Below are positions 36,386 through 43,758 of a stretch of 64,000 nt of DNA, one piece after another. The position numbers were made by a program, and so were the translations under genes. The DNA is taken from NCBI RefSeq assembly GCF_014695975.1, contig NZ_JACJPI010000060.1, forward strand, positions 1-64,000, given 5' to 3'. This DNA is from Leptolyngbya sp. FACHB-321. GTDB taxonomy: Bacteria; Cyanobacteriota; Cyanobacteriia; Leptolyngbyales; Leptolyngbyaceae. Below the pieces are notes generated by a model. The model did no database searches. It had not been told where the DNA came from and saw only the letters and a list, made by a program, of their open reading frames with translations. The number at the start of each line of letters is the position of its first letter. Positions within the stretch are counted from its first letter, which is position 1.

Positions 36386-36852
36386 TACATTCCTCCTGCC
36401 CATGATCTTGAAACTCTCCTCACTTATCCTCCCGATTCTCTGGGGTACATTGACGCAACCCAGATGAAGAAAACGGGGTTTGAGCCCAACCTCCATGTTG
36501 GGGTGATGGCAGCATCTGATGCCCATTACATCGAGCTGCAACTGAGCCAGACCCACGACCTCTAGCACGTTGTGACAGGCTTTGACACCTCTGAGATTAG
36601 TGAAATTGGCTTACAGGCATTCCATTTGCCGCAGTTTCCCTATTCGCTGGCAACCAGGTTAGTTGCTAATAGTTTGCTCGCCAGCACACTGATGAAGCTA
36701 GAAATGTTGCCTGAATTGCTGGCAGCGATCGCACAGGGATTTCAAATGGGCAAAACTGCCAAATCACTCTTTGCCCAGAAGTGGGAGGAGGGTTGGGAAA
36801 AACCCTGACGCAATGGCAGGCAGAGTTAAAGATTCAGCCAGTTCGAGCATAG
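36359..36852 (+). pseudogene. Coq4-like gene, interrupted by a stop and a frameshift
   Basis: Three pieces join into one Coq4-family protein, a family linked to ubiquinone biosynthesis in proteobacteria and eukaryotes and found in some cyanobacteria. The first piece has YPPDSLGYIDATQMKKTGF and QLSQTHDL, ending at a TAG (36563-36565) where the family has Trp before HVVTGFDT. The second continues in the same frame (SEIGLQAFHLPQFPYSLA, LLAAIAQGFQMGKTAKSLFAQKWEEGWEKP). A frameshift follows, and TLTQWQAELKIQPVRA completes the tail in the next frame. The true N-terminus is missing: the gene is fused at a HIP1 site to the thioredoxin stub. Confidence 0.75.
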
Positions 36853-36967
36853 GCAGACGAGCGACTGAATGGGCGAATTACACAACATCATCCAGCCTTC
36901 TACCCTCTCCTAGCCATACAGTGGAACGAATATTGTGCTTCCAACTTCAAGCACCTTATCAGTAATT

Positions 36968-37345
36968 TCAAAGTTCAGATGATGGAAGTGGACAGACTTC
37001 CATCGCTTGAATCAAGCCATGCTCAATAGTAAAATGGTGACCAACGTGCTCATCAGCAAGCACGGCTCCGGCTAGATCGCGCACGACCTGATGCACCTCG
37101 ACCAAGACTTGCCCAGCGTTCTCTGGGTAAAAGGCAAGCGGTTCGACGTGTGGATTAATCTCACTCCACTGCTCTGTCCAGTAAGCGCGGACTGCCTCAG
37201 ACCCACGGACAAAACCGCCTTTGAACGCCCTTGGCCAAGCTACATCGGGAGCCATAAGGGAAAGGGCGGCATCAATGTCACGCGCGTTGAAGGCCGCATA
37301 CGCTGTGCGTAGCAGTTCGCTTTCTGGTACAGGATGATTTGGCAT
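36968..37345 (-). CDS. SnoaL/NTF2-like protein, 125 aa
   Basis: The small protein has the SnoaL-like cone fold pattern: an opening helix LLRTAYAAFNARDIDAALSLMAPDVAWP, then GSEAVRAYWTEQW and four strands ending MEVCPLP. The family includes isomerases, dehydratases and ligand-binding proteins acting on polar substrates, so no reaction can be named. It lies inside the repeat-bounded segment with no clear partner. Confidence 0.8.
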   Translation of the reverse strand: MPNHPVPESELLRTAYAAFNARDIDAALSLMAPDVAWPRAFKGGFVRGSEAVRAYWTEQWSEINPHVEPLAFYPENAGQVLVEVHQVVRDLAGAVLADEHVGHHFTIEHGLIQAMEVCPLPSSEL

Positions 37346-37511
37346 ATTACTTCAAGATAAAAGGTCGTGCGCAAGCTGCCGAACGACTTGGTTCAGCGGC
37401 TATAAGTAAGATTGAAACGAAGCGTAGAATATCTCATTCATCCACTGCAACTGAATTGTTTGACTGCTGACCATAACAGTTAGCTACCCTACTCGATTGA
37501 GCTTTAGCATT

Positions 37512-38606
37512 TCATTTTCCTACAAGTGAACCAGCGCGATCAAAAGGATAAAACCGCTGAGTTGCTTTTCCAATGATATTCTCGCGCGGCACGAAGCCCC
37601 AATAGTGGCTATCATAACTGTTGTTTCGGTTGTCACCTAGAACAAAGTAAGAGTTTGGCGGAATTATTGCTGGTCCCCATTTGTACTGAGGCTTATCGCT
37701 GATATAAGTTTCAGTCATTGGCTGGTCATTGATATATACCTGTCCGTCCTTGACTTGGACTTTATCACCGGGTAGACCAATGATGCGTTTAATAAAGGCA
37801 TCGTGAAAGTTCTGCTTCTGTAAAGTCTGTGTCGGCGAAAAGACAACGATTTCACCTCGTTTTGGTCGACGAAATCGATAAGCCAGCTTGTCAATTACGA
37901 GTCGATCGTTTATTTGCAAAGTGGGCAGCATCGCACCCGACGGAATGTATCGTGTTTCCGCTACAAACTGTCGAGTTGCAGCCGCTAAAATTGTACTAAG
38001 TACAACTGAAATACCAACAAATCCTGCAATAAACAGCATAATTGTTCGTTGCGATTGCTCTCGGCGCCCAGGCGCAGCATTATAGACATGGTAAAGAACA
38101 ATCAAAATTAATATAATCTGCAACAAATTTGCAATTAGAGCAATTACCGAATTCTTTGATACTGCTACAACAGCAATTGCGATGAAAGTAATAAAAAAAA
38201 GAGTACTAGGTAACCACTGCTTAAGATAAGCATGTCCTAATCCAGGGATGAAACTAGATAAAAAGACAGCTAACCAAGCATCTTTACTTTGCTTCCGAGT
38301 TGATTCAAATCTCAGAGAATTTGCACTTCTTGCTGATTGATGAGCATCAAACAGGTTCCAAATTGGCAAAACTAGCAATGCTGCCGTCAAAACTGCAATT
38401 CCGATTAGAGGATTATTAATAGAACCAAGGATGAGCCAACCTCCAATGCCAATCAAGAGAAGATGGCTCAACAAAATAATATATCCCTTGAGCCGCTTAC
38501 CAGCATAAATCTGCCCAATACCTGGCAAAAGTCGAGATAAATTAACAGCAAGCCATGGTTCTTTACGACTTGTTTCTTTAGCTGAATGCTGCTCAGATGG
38601 ATACAT
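37512..38606 (-). CDS. Signal peptidase I-like protein with Ala at the nucleophile
   Basis: About 364 aa. The first 200 residues are an unusual membrane region with two similar halves (LAVNLSRLLPGIGQIYAGKRLKG and LAVFLSSFIPGLGHAYLKQW, each a TM2-type segment). The peptidase domain follows: YIPSGAMLPTLQINDR at 220-235, general-base Lys273 in FIKRIIGLPGD, and GDNRNNSYDSH. In canonical enzymes the residue just before Met is the catalytic Ser; here codon GCG gives Ala225. Ser223 is two residues earlier. It may be inactive, use another residue, or be one of the cyanobacterial variants with this change. I choose the ATG at 38606; the frame runs open to 38783. Confidence 0.8.
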   Translation of the reverse strand: MYPSEQHSAKETSRKEPWLAVNLSRLLPGIGQIYAGKRLKGYIILLSHLLLIGIGGWLILGSINNPLIGIAVLTAALLVLPIWNLFDAHQSARSANSLRFESTRKQSKDAWLAVFLSSFIPGLGHAYLKQWLPSTLFFITFIAIAVVAVSKNSVIALIANLLQIILILIVLYHVYNAAPGRREQSQRTIMLFIAGFVGISVVLSTILAAATRQFVAETRYIPSGAMLPTLQINDRLVIDKLAYRFRRPKRGEIVVFSPTQTLQKQNFHDAFIKRIIGLPGDKVQVKDGQVYINDQPMTETYISDKPQYKWGPAIIPPNSYFVLGDNRNNSYDSHYWGFVPRENIIGKATQRFYPFDRAGSLVGK

Positions 38607-38811
38607 AGACTGACACAACCTTAAAACTGAATTAATAGTAGAGGGAAGAGGTAGCCTTACCCAAATTCGACACCTTAATTTAATGAAGCAGGCGAACGCT
38701 GTCCAACACTCGCTGTAGAATCTTCTCGACCTCAACAGATAAACCTTTGACGATCGCTGTACAAGGGCATTGTGAGGCAGCAATTTTATAAAGATGATTC
38801 ATCCATCGAAG

Positions 38812-39192
38812 TTATTGCAAATTAGCTTTTCTTTGGCAGGAGAAGTAACGATTTAGCTCTTTACTACTGACCATATAAACGGCAATAGCAGCACTGAGAA
38901 TAGCCATAACCAAACTTCCAACAATCAGGGCAGCAGGAAGCTTTGAACTCAGTGCAAGAACGATTGTGATCAAACTAACGACTAGTAAACTACAGATGCC
39001 TACCAGAAGCCATTTTGCCCATTTCTTTCCCTGGATGACGAAGTACATCACGCCAATGGTTAGTAAGATCCGACCGATCGCCCAGCGATCTTGTGCTGCA
39101 ATGACTAAGGCAACATCTAGAATGCAGAGCAGCAGAAACATCGCGAGTAACCTGTTGCGAGCTTTCAATGCAGATTGATCGGGTTGAATCAT
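38812..39192 (-). CDS. Integral membrane protein, 126 aa, four helices
   Basis: The product has four hydrophobic helices (about 15-35, 40-55, 60-82 and 86-108) with short loops and charged ends. I do not recognise the family. It is about 200 bases upstream of the signal peptidase-like gene on the same strand and could be cotranscribed. Confidence 0.6.
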   Translation of the reverse strand: MIQPDQSALKARNRLLAMFLLLCILDVALVIAAQDRWAIGRILLTIGVMYFVIQGKKWAKWLLVGICSLLVVSLITIVLALSSKLPAALIVGSLVMAILSAAIAVYMVSSKELNRYFSCQRKANLQ

Positions 39193-39243
39193 GGGTCTAT
39201 CAATGAGGCAGAGACATTAATACTTACTGTATGACACTTGCAC

Positions 39244-39740
39244 TCAGCGAGACAGCCTCACGTTCCGGTTGAGCGGCTGCCAACAATCTCTGCATTCACA
39301 CCGGGGACTTTCGGCAGTTCGCTCCGACCGGGTTGTGATGCAGCGCTTTACTGACCACACTGCTGTTTTCAGACTCTCCACTTCTTGAAAATGAGCATCG
39401 CGTGTTACCAAGATTAGAGCGTGTTGCAGTGCAAGGGCTGCAATCCAAATATCATTCTCAGGTAACGGACGACCTTTGAGCCTTAACTTGTTTTTGACCT
39501 CACGTATTGCTGTGCGGCTTCAGCATCACATACCAATGTTGTGCTGCCAGCAACTAATTCATCAACTCTTGCTAAGTTTGCTTCAACTCGTCCTGACTTT
39601 CTAGCTCCATAACACAGTTCACTAATGACAATGCTTGGAATGAAAACTTCACTGGCTTGAGCAAGATGGTCTTTGACGATCGCCTCGTCTGAAAAAAGCG
39701 CAATAACGATGTTGGTATCGAGCAAGAACCTACCACTCAT
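39244..39740 (-). pseudogene. vapC: VapC/PIN toxin, frameshifted
   Basis: The first 86 codons are a PIN domain start: LLDTNIVIALFSDE with the first metal-binding Asp, SELCYGARKSGRVEAN. They stop at a TAA at 39483-39485. Shifting frame at about 39495 restores the second half, RPLPENDIWIAALALQHALILVTRDAHFQEV, which carries the remaining acidic residues (NDIWIAA, TRDAHF). One missing base explains the break. The restored frame reaches a stop at 39244-39246. The upstream antitoxin is intact and overlaps its start by 11 bases. Confidence 0.8.
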
Positions 39741-39957
39741 TAATATCTACCCGCGCACAATCTTGCTCGATCGCCTCACGCATTAACTGAAGGTCGTCAG
39801 AGGGAATTGAACTAGCGAAACGCAACAATTGCTGCCCTGGTGTACCTCGAACTTCCGCTTTTACCAGCGATCGAACGAATTCAAGCACCTGCTTTTGCAA
39901 AGGCTGAGGCATGACTTTCAACTGTTCAACAACTTCGTCGATGATAGGAATATCCAT
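39730..39957 (-). CDS. vapB: VapB-type antitoxin (DUF2281-like)
   Basis: The 75-aa protein fits the small antitoxins paired with PIN toxins: a helical N-terminus (IIDEVVEQLKVMPQPLQKQVLEFVRSLV) and an acidic C-terminal tail that would wrap the toxin (SSIPSDDLQLMREAIEQDCARVDINEW). An AAGGAGGGC ribosome site lies just upstream. Its end overlaps the VapC start by 11 bases, the usual coupled layout. The toxin is broken, so the pair cannot act as an addiction module now. Confidence 0.75.
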   Translation of the reverse strand: MDIPIIDEVVEQLKVMPQPLQKQVLEFVRSLVKAEVRGTPGQQLLRFASSIPSDDLQLMREAIEQDCARVDINEW

Positions 39958-40145
39958 ATTGCCCTCCTTGTTACCATCCTACACCGCTTACCTAGAGAGG
40001 CAGTAGGAGAACAGGCTCTAATGCTGACCGAGGGTTACAAGGATTGCCTTTACCAGGGACTTTAGCCGCATAACGATCAAGATAAGTGGCGACAAATGAA
40101 CTAGAACGGCTCGAAAAGCTTTCAAATAGCTGCTTCGTGGGCTTG

Positions 40146-40532
40146 TTAGCTGGTGATTGTGTTCCTTTGCAACCATTCCACAAATGCCTCGCGCCCTAGC
40201 TCACCCGCTGCGATCGCCAACACCACATGCTCTTGTTCATCCACAGAGGCATTAATTTCCATTCCATTCAGGACAAGAAAAGTTTCCACCGCAGCATGAC
40301 CTGTACGTTTGTTTCCATCTAAAAATGGATGGTTCATAATGATGGAAAACCCTAATGCTGCTGCTTTCTCTAGCAAGCTTGGGTACAGATCTTCTCCGCC
40401 AAACGTCATGCGGGGCTGAGCGATCGCTGACTCTAATAAACCCATATCTCGGATACCTGACGCTCCACCAGATTGCTCAAGAATTCTGCGATGCAGTTCT
40501 AGTATCTCTATTAGCGTCAGATAGCGGATCAT
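40146..40532 (-). CDS. doc: Doc-type Fic-fold toxin
   Basis: The 128-aa protein carries HPFLDGNKRTGHAA, the Doc version of the Fic motif HxFx(D/E)GNxxR, in which Lys precedes Arg. Doc enzymes phosphorylate EF-Tu and stop translation. IRDMGLLESAIAQP near residues 26-39 is also typical. The frame is intact. Its ATG overlaps the antitoxin's stop by four bases, which supports a two-gene module. It lies next to attC1 but in the opposite orientation to the cassette. Confidence 0.88.
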   Translation of the reverse strand: MIRYLTLIEILELHRRILEQSGGASGIRDMGLLESAIAQPRMTFGGEDLYPSLLEKAAALGFSIIMNHPFLDGNKRTGHAAVETFLVLNGMEINASVDEQEHVVLAIAAGELGREAFVEWLQRNTITS

Positions 40533-40726
40533 GCCAAACGTCGATACAGTTCAGCATTCTTCATCAGCACATAATCGGCTGTATTAACAAAATCGCCTTT
40601 TTGCAGATTTAGCCAATCATCCAGGCTTGCCCTCAAGAGCACTTCAATCGCAATGCCATGTACTTCTGCTAAATCCTGTAGCTTTTGGTATTGGCTGTCT
40701 GAAAGATCAATTGTGATGGAAGTCAC
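40529..40726 (-). CDS. Antitoxin partner of Doc
   Basis: The 65-aa product starts with a ribbon-helix-helix-like segment (TSITIDLSDSQYQKLQDLAEVHGIAIEVLLRASLDDWL) and ends in a flexible stretch with VLMKNAELYRRLA that could cap the Doc active site. It overlaps doc by four bases (ATGA). Its promoter lies between it and the attC-like site. Confidence 0.75.
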   Translation of the reverse strand: MTSITIDLSDSQYQKLQDLAEVHGIAIEVLLRASLDDWLNLQKGDFVNTADYVLMKNAELYRRLA

Positions 40727-40817
40727 AGCGATCGCTCTCCTAGTGTTTCTGAGTCAAGTTTAACACCCATTCCTAACCGATAACCTCGCCGTACTGTCCC
40801 AGCCCAAAAACGAAGCC

Positions 40818-40904
40818 AGCTAACGCTCCCGTTCACCCGCCGCCGTAACCTTTTGGATTCACCAACAAAATTAATACGATCGGTGTGCAACGGACTTGTT
40901 AGAC
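40818..40904 (+). other. Integron attC-like recombination site 1
   Basis: The site ends in core GTTAGAC (40898-40904, consensus GTTRRRY) and starts AGCTAAC (inverse core RYYYAAC, one mismatch). The arms pair in textbook attC form: CTAAC/GTTAG (R box), a 4x4 unpaired spacer, CCGTT/AACGG (L box), an unpaired C (40888), CAC/GTG, an unpaired T (40884), and CCG/CGG. The two extrahelical bases lie on the same arm, as integron integrases require. The apical loop is AT-rich. Length is 87 bp. No integrase is in the window. Confidence 0.65.
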
Positions 40905-40961
40905 CGTACCTCACAGATCGCTTATGATCAATATATTCTCGTAGGTTCGGAGGGTTCAACC

Positions 40962-41180
40962 ATGTCTCTCGCTGAGTTGCTTTCTTTAGTTAACAATCTG
41001 AGTCAGACAGACAAATTATCACTCTTCAAACTCCTAGCCGCACAAATCCCAGATGCTGAACTACAAGTCATCTTTTCTGCATCAGAGTATCCAATTGGGT
41101 CGCCCTACGACGCAACGGAAGCTGCAAGCATCTTGATGCAGATGATTCAGGATGACCAAGAGACCTCTACTCATGCTTAG
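40962..41180 (+). CDS. 72-aa cassette protein, probable partner of the aspartyl protease
   Basis: ATG at 40962 with a strong site (GGAGGG, 8 bases upstream) gives a 72-aa soluble, acidic protein: LAELLSLVNNLSQTDKLSLFKLLAAQI, then YPIGSPYDATEAASILMQMI. The first part resembles small antitoxin-like or adaptor families placed before retroviral-type protease genes. It overlaps the next gene by eight bases. Both sit in the + direction between two attC-like sites, as an integron cassette should. Function unknown. Confidence 0.7.
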   Translation: MSLAELLSLVNNLSQTDKLSLFKLLAAQIPDAELQVIFSASEYPIGSPYDATEAASILMQMIQDDQETSTHA

Positions 41181-41565
41181 TACAGTTGAGTTTCCTTTTG
41201 CTGACGACGAAGCATTACCCACAATTCCCATCATTCTGAGTCATGCAGGCTTTTCTGTCTCCACAAATGCATTGTTAGATACGGGGTCTACGGTCAACCT
41301 CCTACCTTATGACGTTGGGCTGCAATTGGGTGCAATTTGGGAGGAGCAAACTGTCCGCTTGCCATTAGCTGGAAATCTTGCAACAGTTGAAGCACGAGGT
41401 TTGTTTGTGCATGTTCAAATCGGGAGTCTGGAACCAGTTCGCCTAGCCTTTGCTTGGGCAAAAGTCTCTCAGGTGCCCTTACTCCTTGGGCAAACAAACT
41501 TCTTTCGAGCATTTGATGTCTGTTTTCAGCGATCGCGACGCACAATCGAAATTACTCGCTTTTAA
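41173..41565 (+). CDS. Retropepsin-like aspartyl protease family protein
   Basis: Starting at the ATG overlapping the previous gene, the 130-aa product has the retropepsin hallmarks: catalytic ALLDTGSTVNLLP (Asp-Thr-Gly at about 40-42), a hydrophobic-hydrophobic-Gly segment near VPLLLGQTNFF, and two-sheet beta pattern. One DTG per chain means it would act as a homodimer. Small clan AA proteases of this kind are common in cyanobacteria, paired with a short upstream ORF as here, but substrates are unknown. Confidence 0.8.
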   Translation: MLSTVEFPFADDEALPTIPIILSHAGFSVSTNALLDTGSTVNLLPYDVGLQLGAIWEEQTVRLPLAGNLATVEARGLFVHVQIGSLEPVRLAFAWAKVSQVPLLLGQTNFFRAFDVCFQRSRRTIEITRF

Positions 41566-41654
41566 TAAGCGTCGATGGCGATCGCATCATTTTGTAGGTT
41601 AAGTTTCGTACCCTCTATCCAACAATCCTCAATTCTTCATCGATCGCCTTTAAC

Positions 41655-41743
41655 TTCTAACGTTGCCCATCACCTGCCGCAGATAGCCTTTGCATCATAA
41701 CCAGTTGAGTCTCGACAGTCGGTGTGCATGGGCGTTGTTAGGC
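41655..41743 (+). other. Integron attC-like recombination site 2
   Basis: Core GTTAGGC (41737-41743) matches GTTRRRY; the left end is TTCTAAC (inverse core with one mismatch). Folding mirrors site 1: CTAAC/GTTAG, a 3x3 spacer, GCCCAT/ATGGGC, unpaired C (41727), CAC/GTG, unpaired T (41723), CTG/CGG (one G:T). The element CGGTGTGC before the L box is identical in both sites. Length is 89 bp. Sites 1 and 2 bound an 839-base cassette (40899-41737) carrying the two preceding genes. Confidence 0.7.
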
Positions 41744-41758
41744 TTTTCCCCTCATACG

Positions 41759-43357
41759 TCATTCAGATTTACTTGTATCAAGTTTTATTATTTCATCCAG
41801 GAGATAAACCGTCCCAAGTAACAATTGATCAAATTCAGAACGGTAATCTTCGGTATCAATATTAAGTTTGGCTATTGTCTTTTCGTACTCTGTTCCCTTT
41901 CTGTGAGCAACTCCCGTTGATCTTACCGATTGGATGCCTCGGAGTAGAGATGTTAGAGCCACTAAATGCTCTGATTGTAATTGTCTAAGCAACTCTTCCA
42001 CTAAAGAAATTGACTTTGCGTTCGGATCTGAGATGCCAAGATAGGAGCGAAGAGACTTAACATTTACCGAATCAATTGTGACCTTGGTCAAGGCTAACAC
42101 TTGAGAGTCAAATTCAGACTGCTCATTAGTAAGCATAGATCTGAGGGAACCAAGAAAGTGTTCATCTTTCTCACAAAGTGGCAAAAATAACTGCCACCCA
42201 TATTTTTTCTTCCAGCGTTTTTGAATTTCTTTATATTTGTGTTTGAATCTATGCTCCGGATTTTCTGGATCATAGAAGTTTCCTATGAAACTGCGTTCAA
42301 AATTAGTCCTGCTAATTTTTCTTCCATCCGGTATTAAGTTAAAGCTTTTCCAGTAGATTTGCTCTTTTTCAGGCAAGTCTCTTCCTAGATCACCTAGGAA
42401 AACAGAAATGTGGTTTGGAGAATTATTATCAAATCGAAGGCTCCAAGCACCTCTCCTACGTAAGTAGCTATCCTCAATTTCATACTCGGATGATCCATAG
42501 TATTTCTGCATCACTTCAGCCCGAAAAAACACTGGTGTTAAGTAATGGGGAGCGTCAGGGTTAGCACCAAAGTAATTAGCTAGCAAGTCCGGATTGCATG
42601 TAAACTTTTGAGGCTCATCACTGTCACCACCAATAATAAATTCTTGATACTCTTTATCTTGTTCAAACGGCCAAATATTGCATTTTTCAACTGGCTCACA
42701 AAATATGAGCTTCTTACCTAGAATCCTTGAAAAGGATAGAAAGCCATCTGAATAGGAGTCACCAGAATAGATCGTATAAGTTAAAGTGCCATTTTTTTGA
42801 TCGCAGGAAAAAGTTTCACGATGTTTAAAGTGCCTCGTCAACTCAAAATAAAGCAGTAGATTCATCTGTTTTGCTGCCATAAAAGAACGAAGGAACCTCC
42901 TTCTGATTTTTACTTCATTATTAGTAACTTTGATGACCTCAACCTCGTCTCCAGAATCATCAAAACTAATATATGAGCTATTCTTTATCTCATAATATAG
43001 ATTGTGAAATAAACGGAATTCTTCCAAAATTTCAACGTAGTCTTTTTTCCTTCCATGAAAGTCTCGATTTAATACAAGCCTCAAAAATCTCTCATCTGGA
43101 TTTGTGTAATATGTTGTAGCCTCTTTCTCTGCCTCGTAGGATATGCAAAATCCAGGACCACCACTACCGCTCATCAGATCCCAACCTGGTTGATCGATTG
43201 CTTTTTCAGTACTCTCCTGAGTTATAAGAGCGCAATACATTCCACCATCATGAGCACTATTATTTATAGGCTCATGTTTGTAGGCAGTGACCCAGTTCTC
43301 CTCACCATGTTTGTCAGAAATAAATTTAATAAAGTCTTCAAAGGGGTTTATTGACAT
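41759..43357 (-). CDS. Uncharacterised 532-aa protein with HEPN-like C-terminus
   Basis: I do not recognise the N-terminal 400 residues, a mixed alpha/beta region rich in Phe, Tyr and acidic residues. It holds FHNLYYEIKNSSYISF followed by RRRFLRSFMAAKQM, which resembles the start of ApeA/HEPN-like anti-phage proteins. The C-terminal 110 residues are helical and carry VRSTGVAHRKG (Arg479, His485; the Rx4-6H motif of HEPN ribonucleases). The gene is clearly more AT-rich than its neighbours. It lies in reverse orientation just after attC site 2 and before direct repeat B. A toxin or defence nuclease is my inference; no partner gene is adjacent. Confidence 0.6.
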   Translation of the reverse strand: MSINPFEDFIKFISDKHGEENWVTAYKHEPINNSAHDGGMYCALITQESTEKAIDQPGWDLMSGSGGPGFCISYEAEKEATTYYTNPDERFLRLVLNRDFHGRKKDYVEILEEFRLFHNLYYEIKNSSYISFDDSGDEVEVIKVTNNEVKIRRRFLRSFMAAKQMNLLLYFELTRHFKHRETFSCDQKNGTLTYTIYSGDSYSDGFLSFSRILGKKLIFCEPVEKCNIWPFEQDKEYQEFIIGGDSDEPQKFTCNPDLLANYFGANPDAPHYLTPVFFRAEVMQKYYGSSEYEIEDSYLRRRGAWSLRFDNNSPNHISVFLGDLGRDLPEKEQIYWKSFNLIPDGRKISRTNFERSFIGNFYDPENPEHRFKHKYKEIQKRWKKKYGWQLFLPLCEKDEHFLGSLRSMLTNEQSEFDSQVLALTKVTIDSVNVKSLRSYLGISDPNAKSISLVEELLRQLQSEHLVALTSLLRGIQSVRSTGVAHRKGTEYEKTIAKLNIDTEDYRSEFDQLLLGTVYLLDEIIKLDTSKSE

Positions 43358-43697
43358 GCTTTGAGGAACCTTTCTTTAATATATTCCCTTGATCAGCCTA
43401 ACGATTAATAGACTGAAAGTTTCCGCCTAAGATTTCAAACTGAGTGGATAGGCAGAATGATTCGGCATAACACTCAAAATTTAGTGCTTAGGTAAAATCT
43501 TTCCGTGTAATACCCTCCTGAAGGTGGATAGACAAAATCTTTCTGTCTATTCTGAGGTATGCTACGGCGATCAGCAAACGTGTGATTAAATACACGGGGT
43601 CAGTTTGAGGAATTGCCGTATAAATGTGAGCGCTCGGAAGGTAAACAAGGGCTGACGCACGCTAATGTTTTTAAGTCCGCTTTTGTTTGTTTCGTCT
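43358..43697. other. Island right boundary
   Basis: There is no gene. A GCCTAAC (inverse attC-type core) occurs at about 43397-43403, but no paired GTTRRRY arm follows, so I do not call a third attC. Direct repeat B starts at 43598 and includes a 5' stub of the MATE gene on the minus strand (about 43598-43668, encoding VRQPLFTFRALTFIRQFLKL). Confidence 0.5.
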
Positions 43698-43758
43698 TAT
43701 GGTTCGTGTGAGAGCGCCAGCCTTAGATCCTGCCTTGCCCTGGTTGAACTGCGATCGC
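43598..43758. repeat. Direct repeat B: MATE / thioredoxin-NHL junction
   Basis: This is the partner of 36227-36385. Here the thioredoxin-NHL gene runs on intact to the right, and the MATE side is a stub that ends at about 43598. Together the copies show that a divergent pair with one shared junction was split and the junction duplicated. Confidence 0.8.

Noticed and set aside
36290..36568. N-terminal extension of the MATE frame
   Set aside because: Antisense to the Coq4 relic and repeat A; no MATE homology before the GTG at 36289.
40065..40150. Possible third attC ending GTTAGCT
   Set aside because: Core breaks GTTRRRY and the L-box arm does not pair with the left side.
39992..40183. 63-codon minus-strand frame between antitoxin and doc
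   Set aside because: Low-complexity content and overlaps the end of doc.
43395..43500. Possible attC starting GCCTAAC
   Set aside because: No matching GTTRRRY arm downstream.
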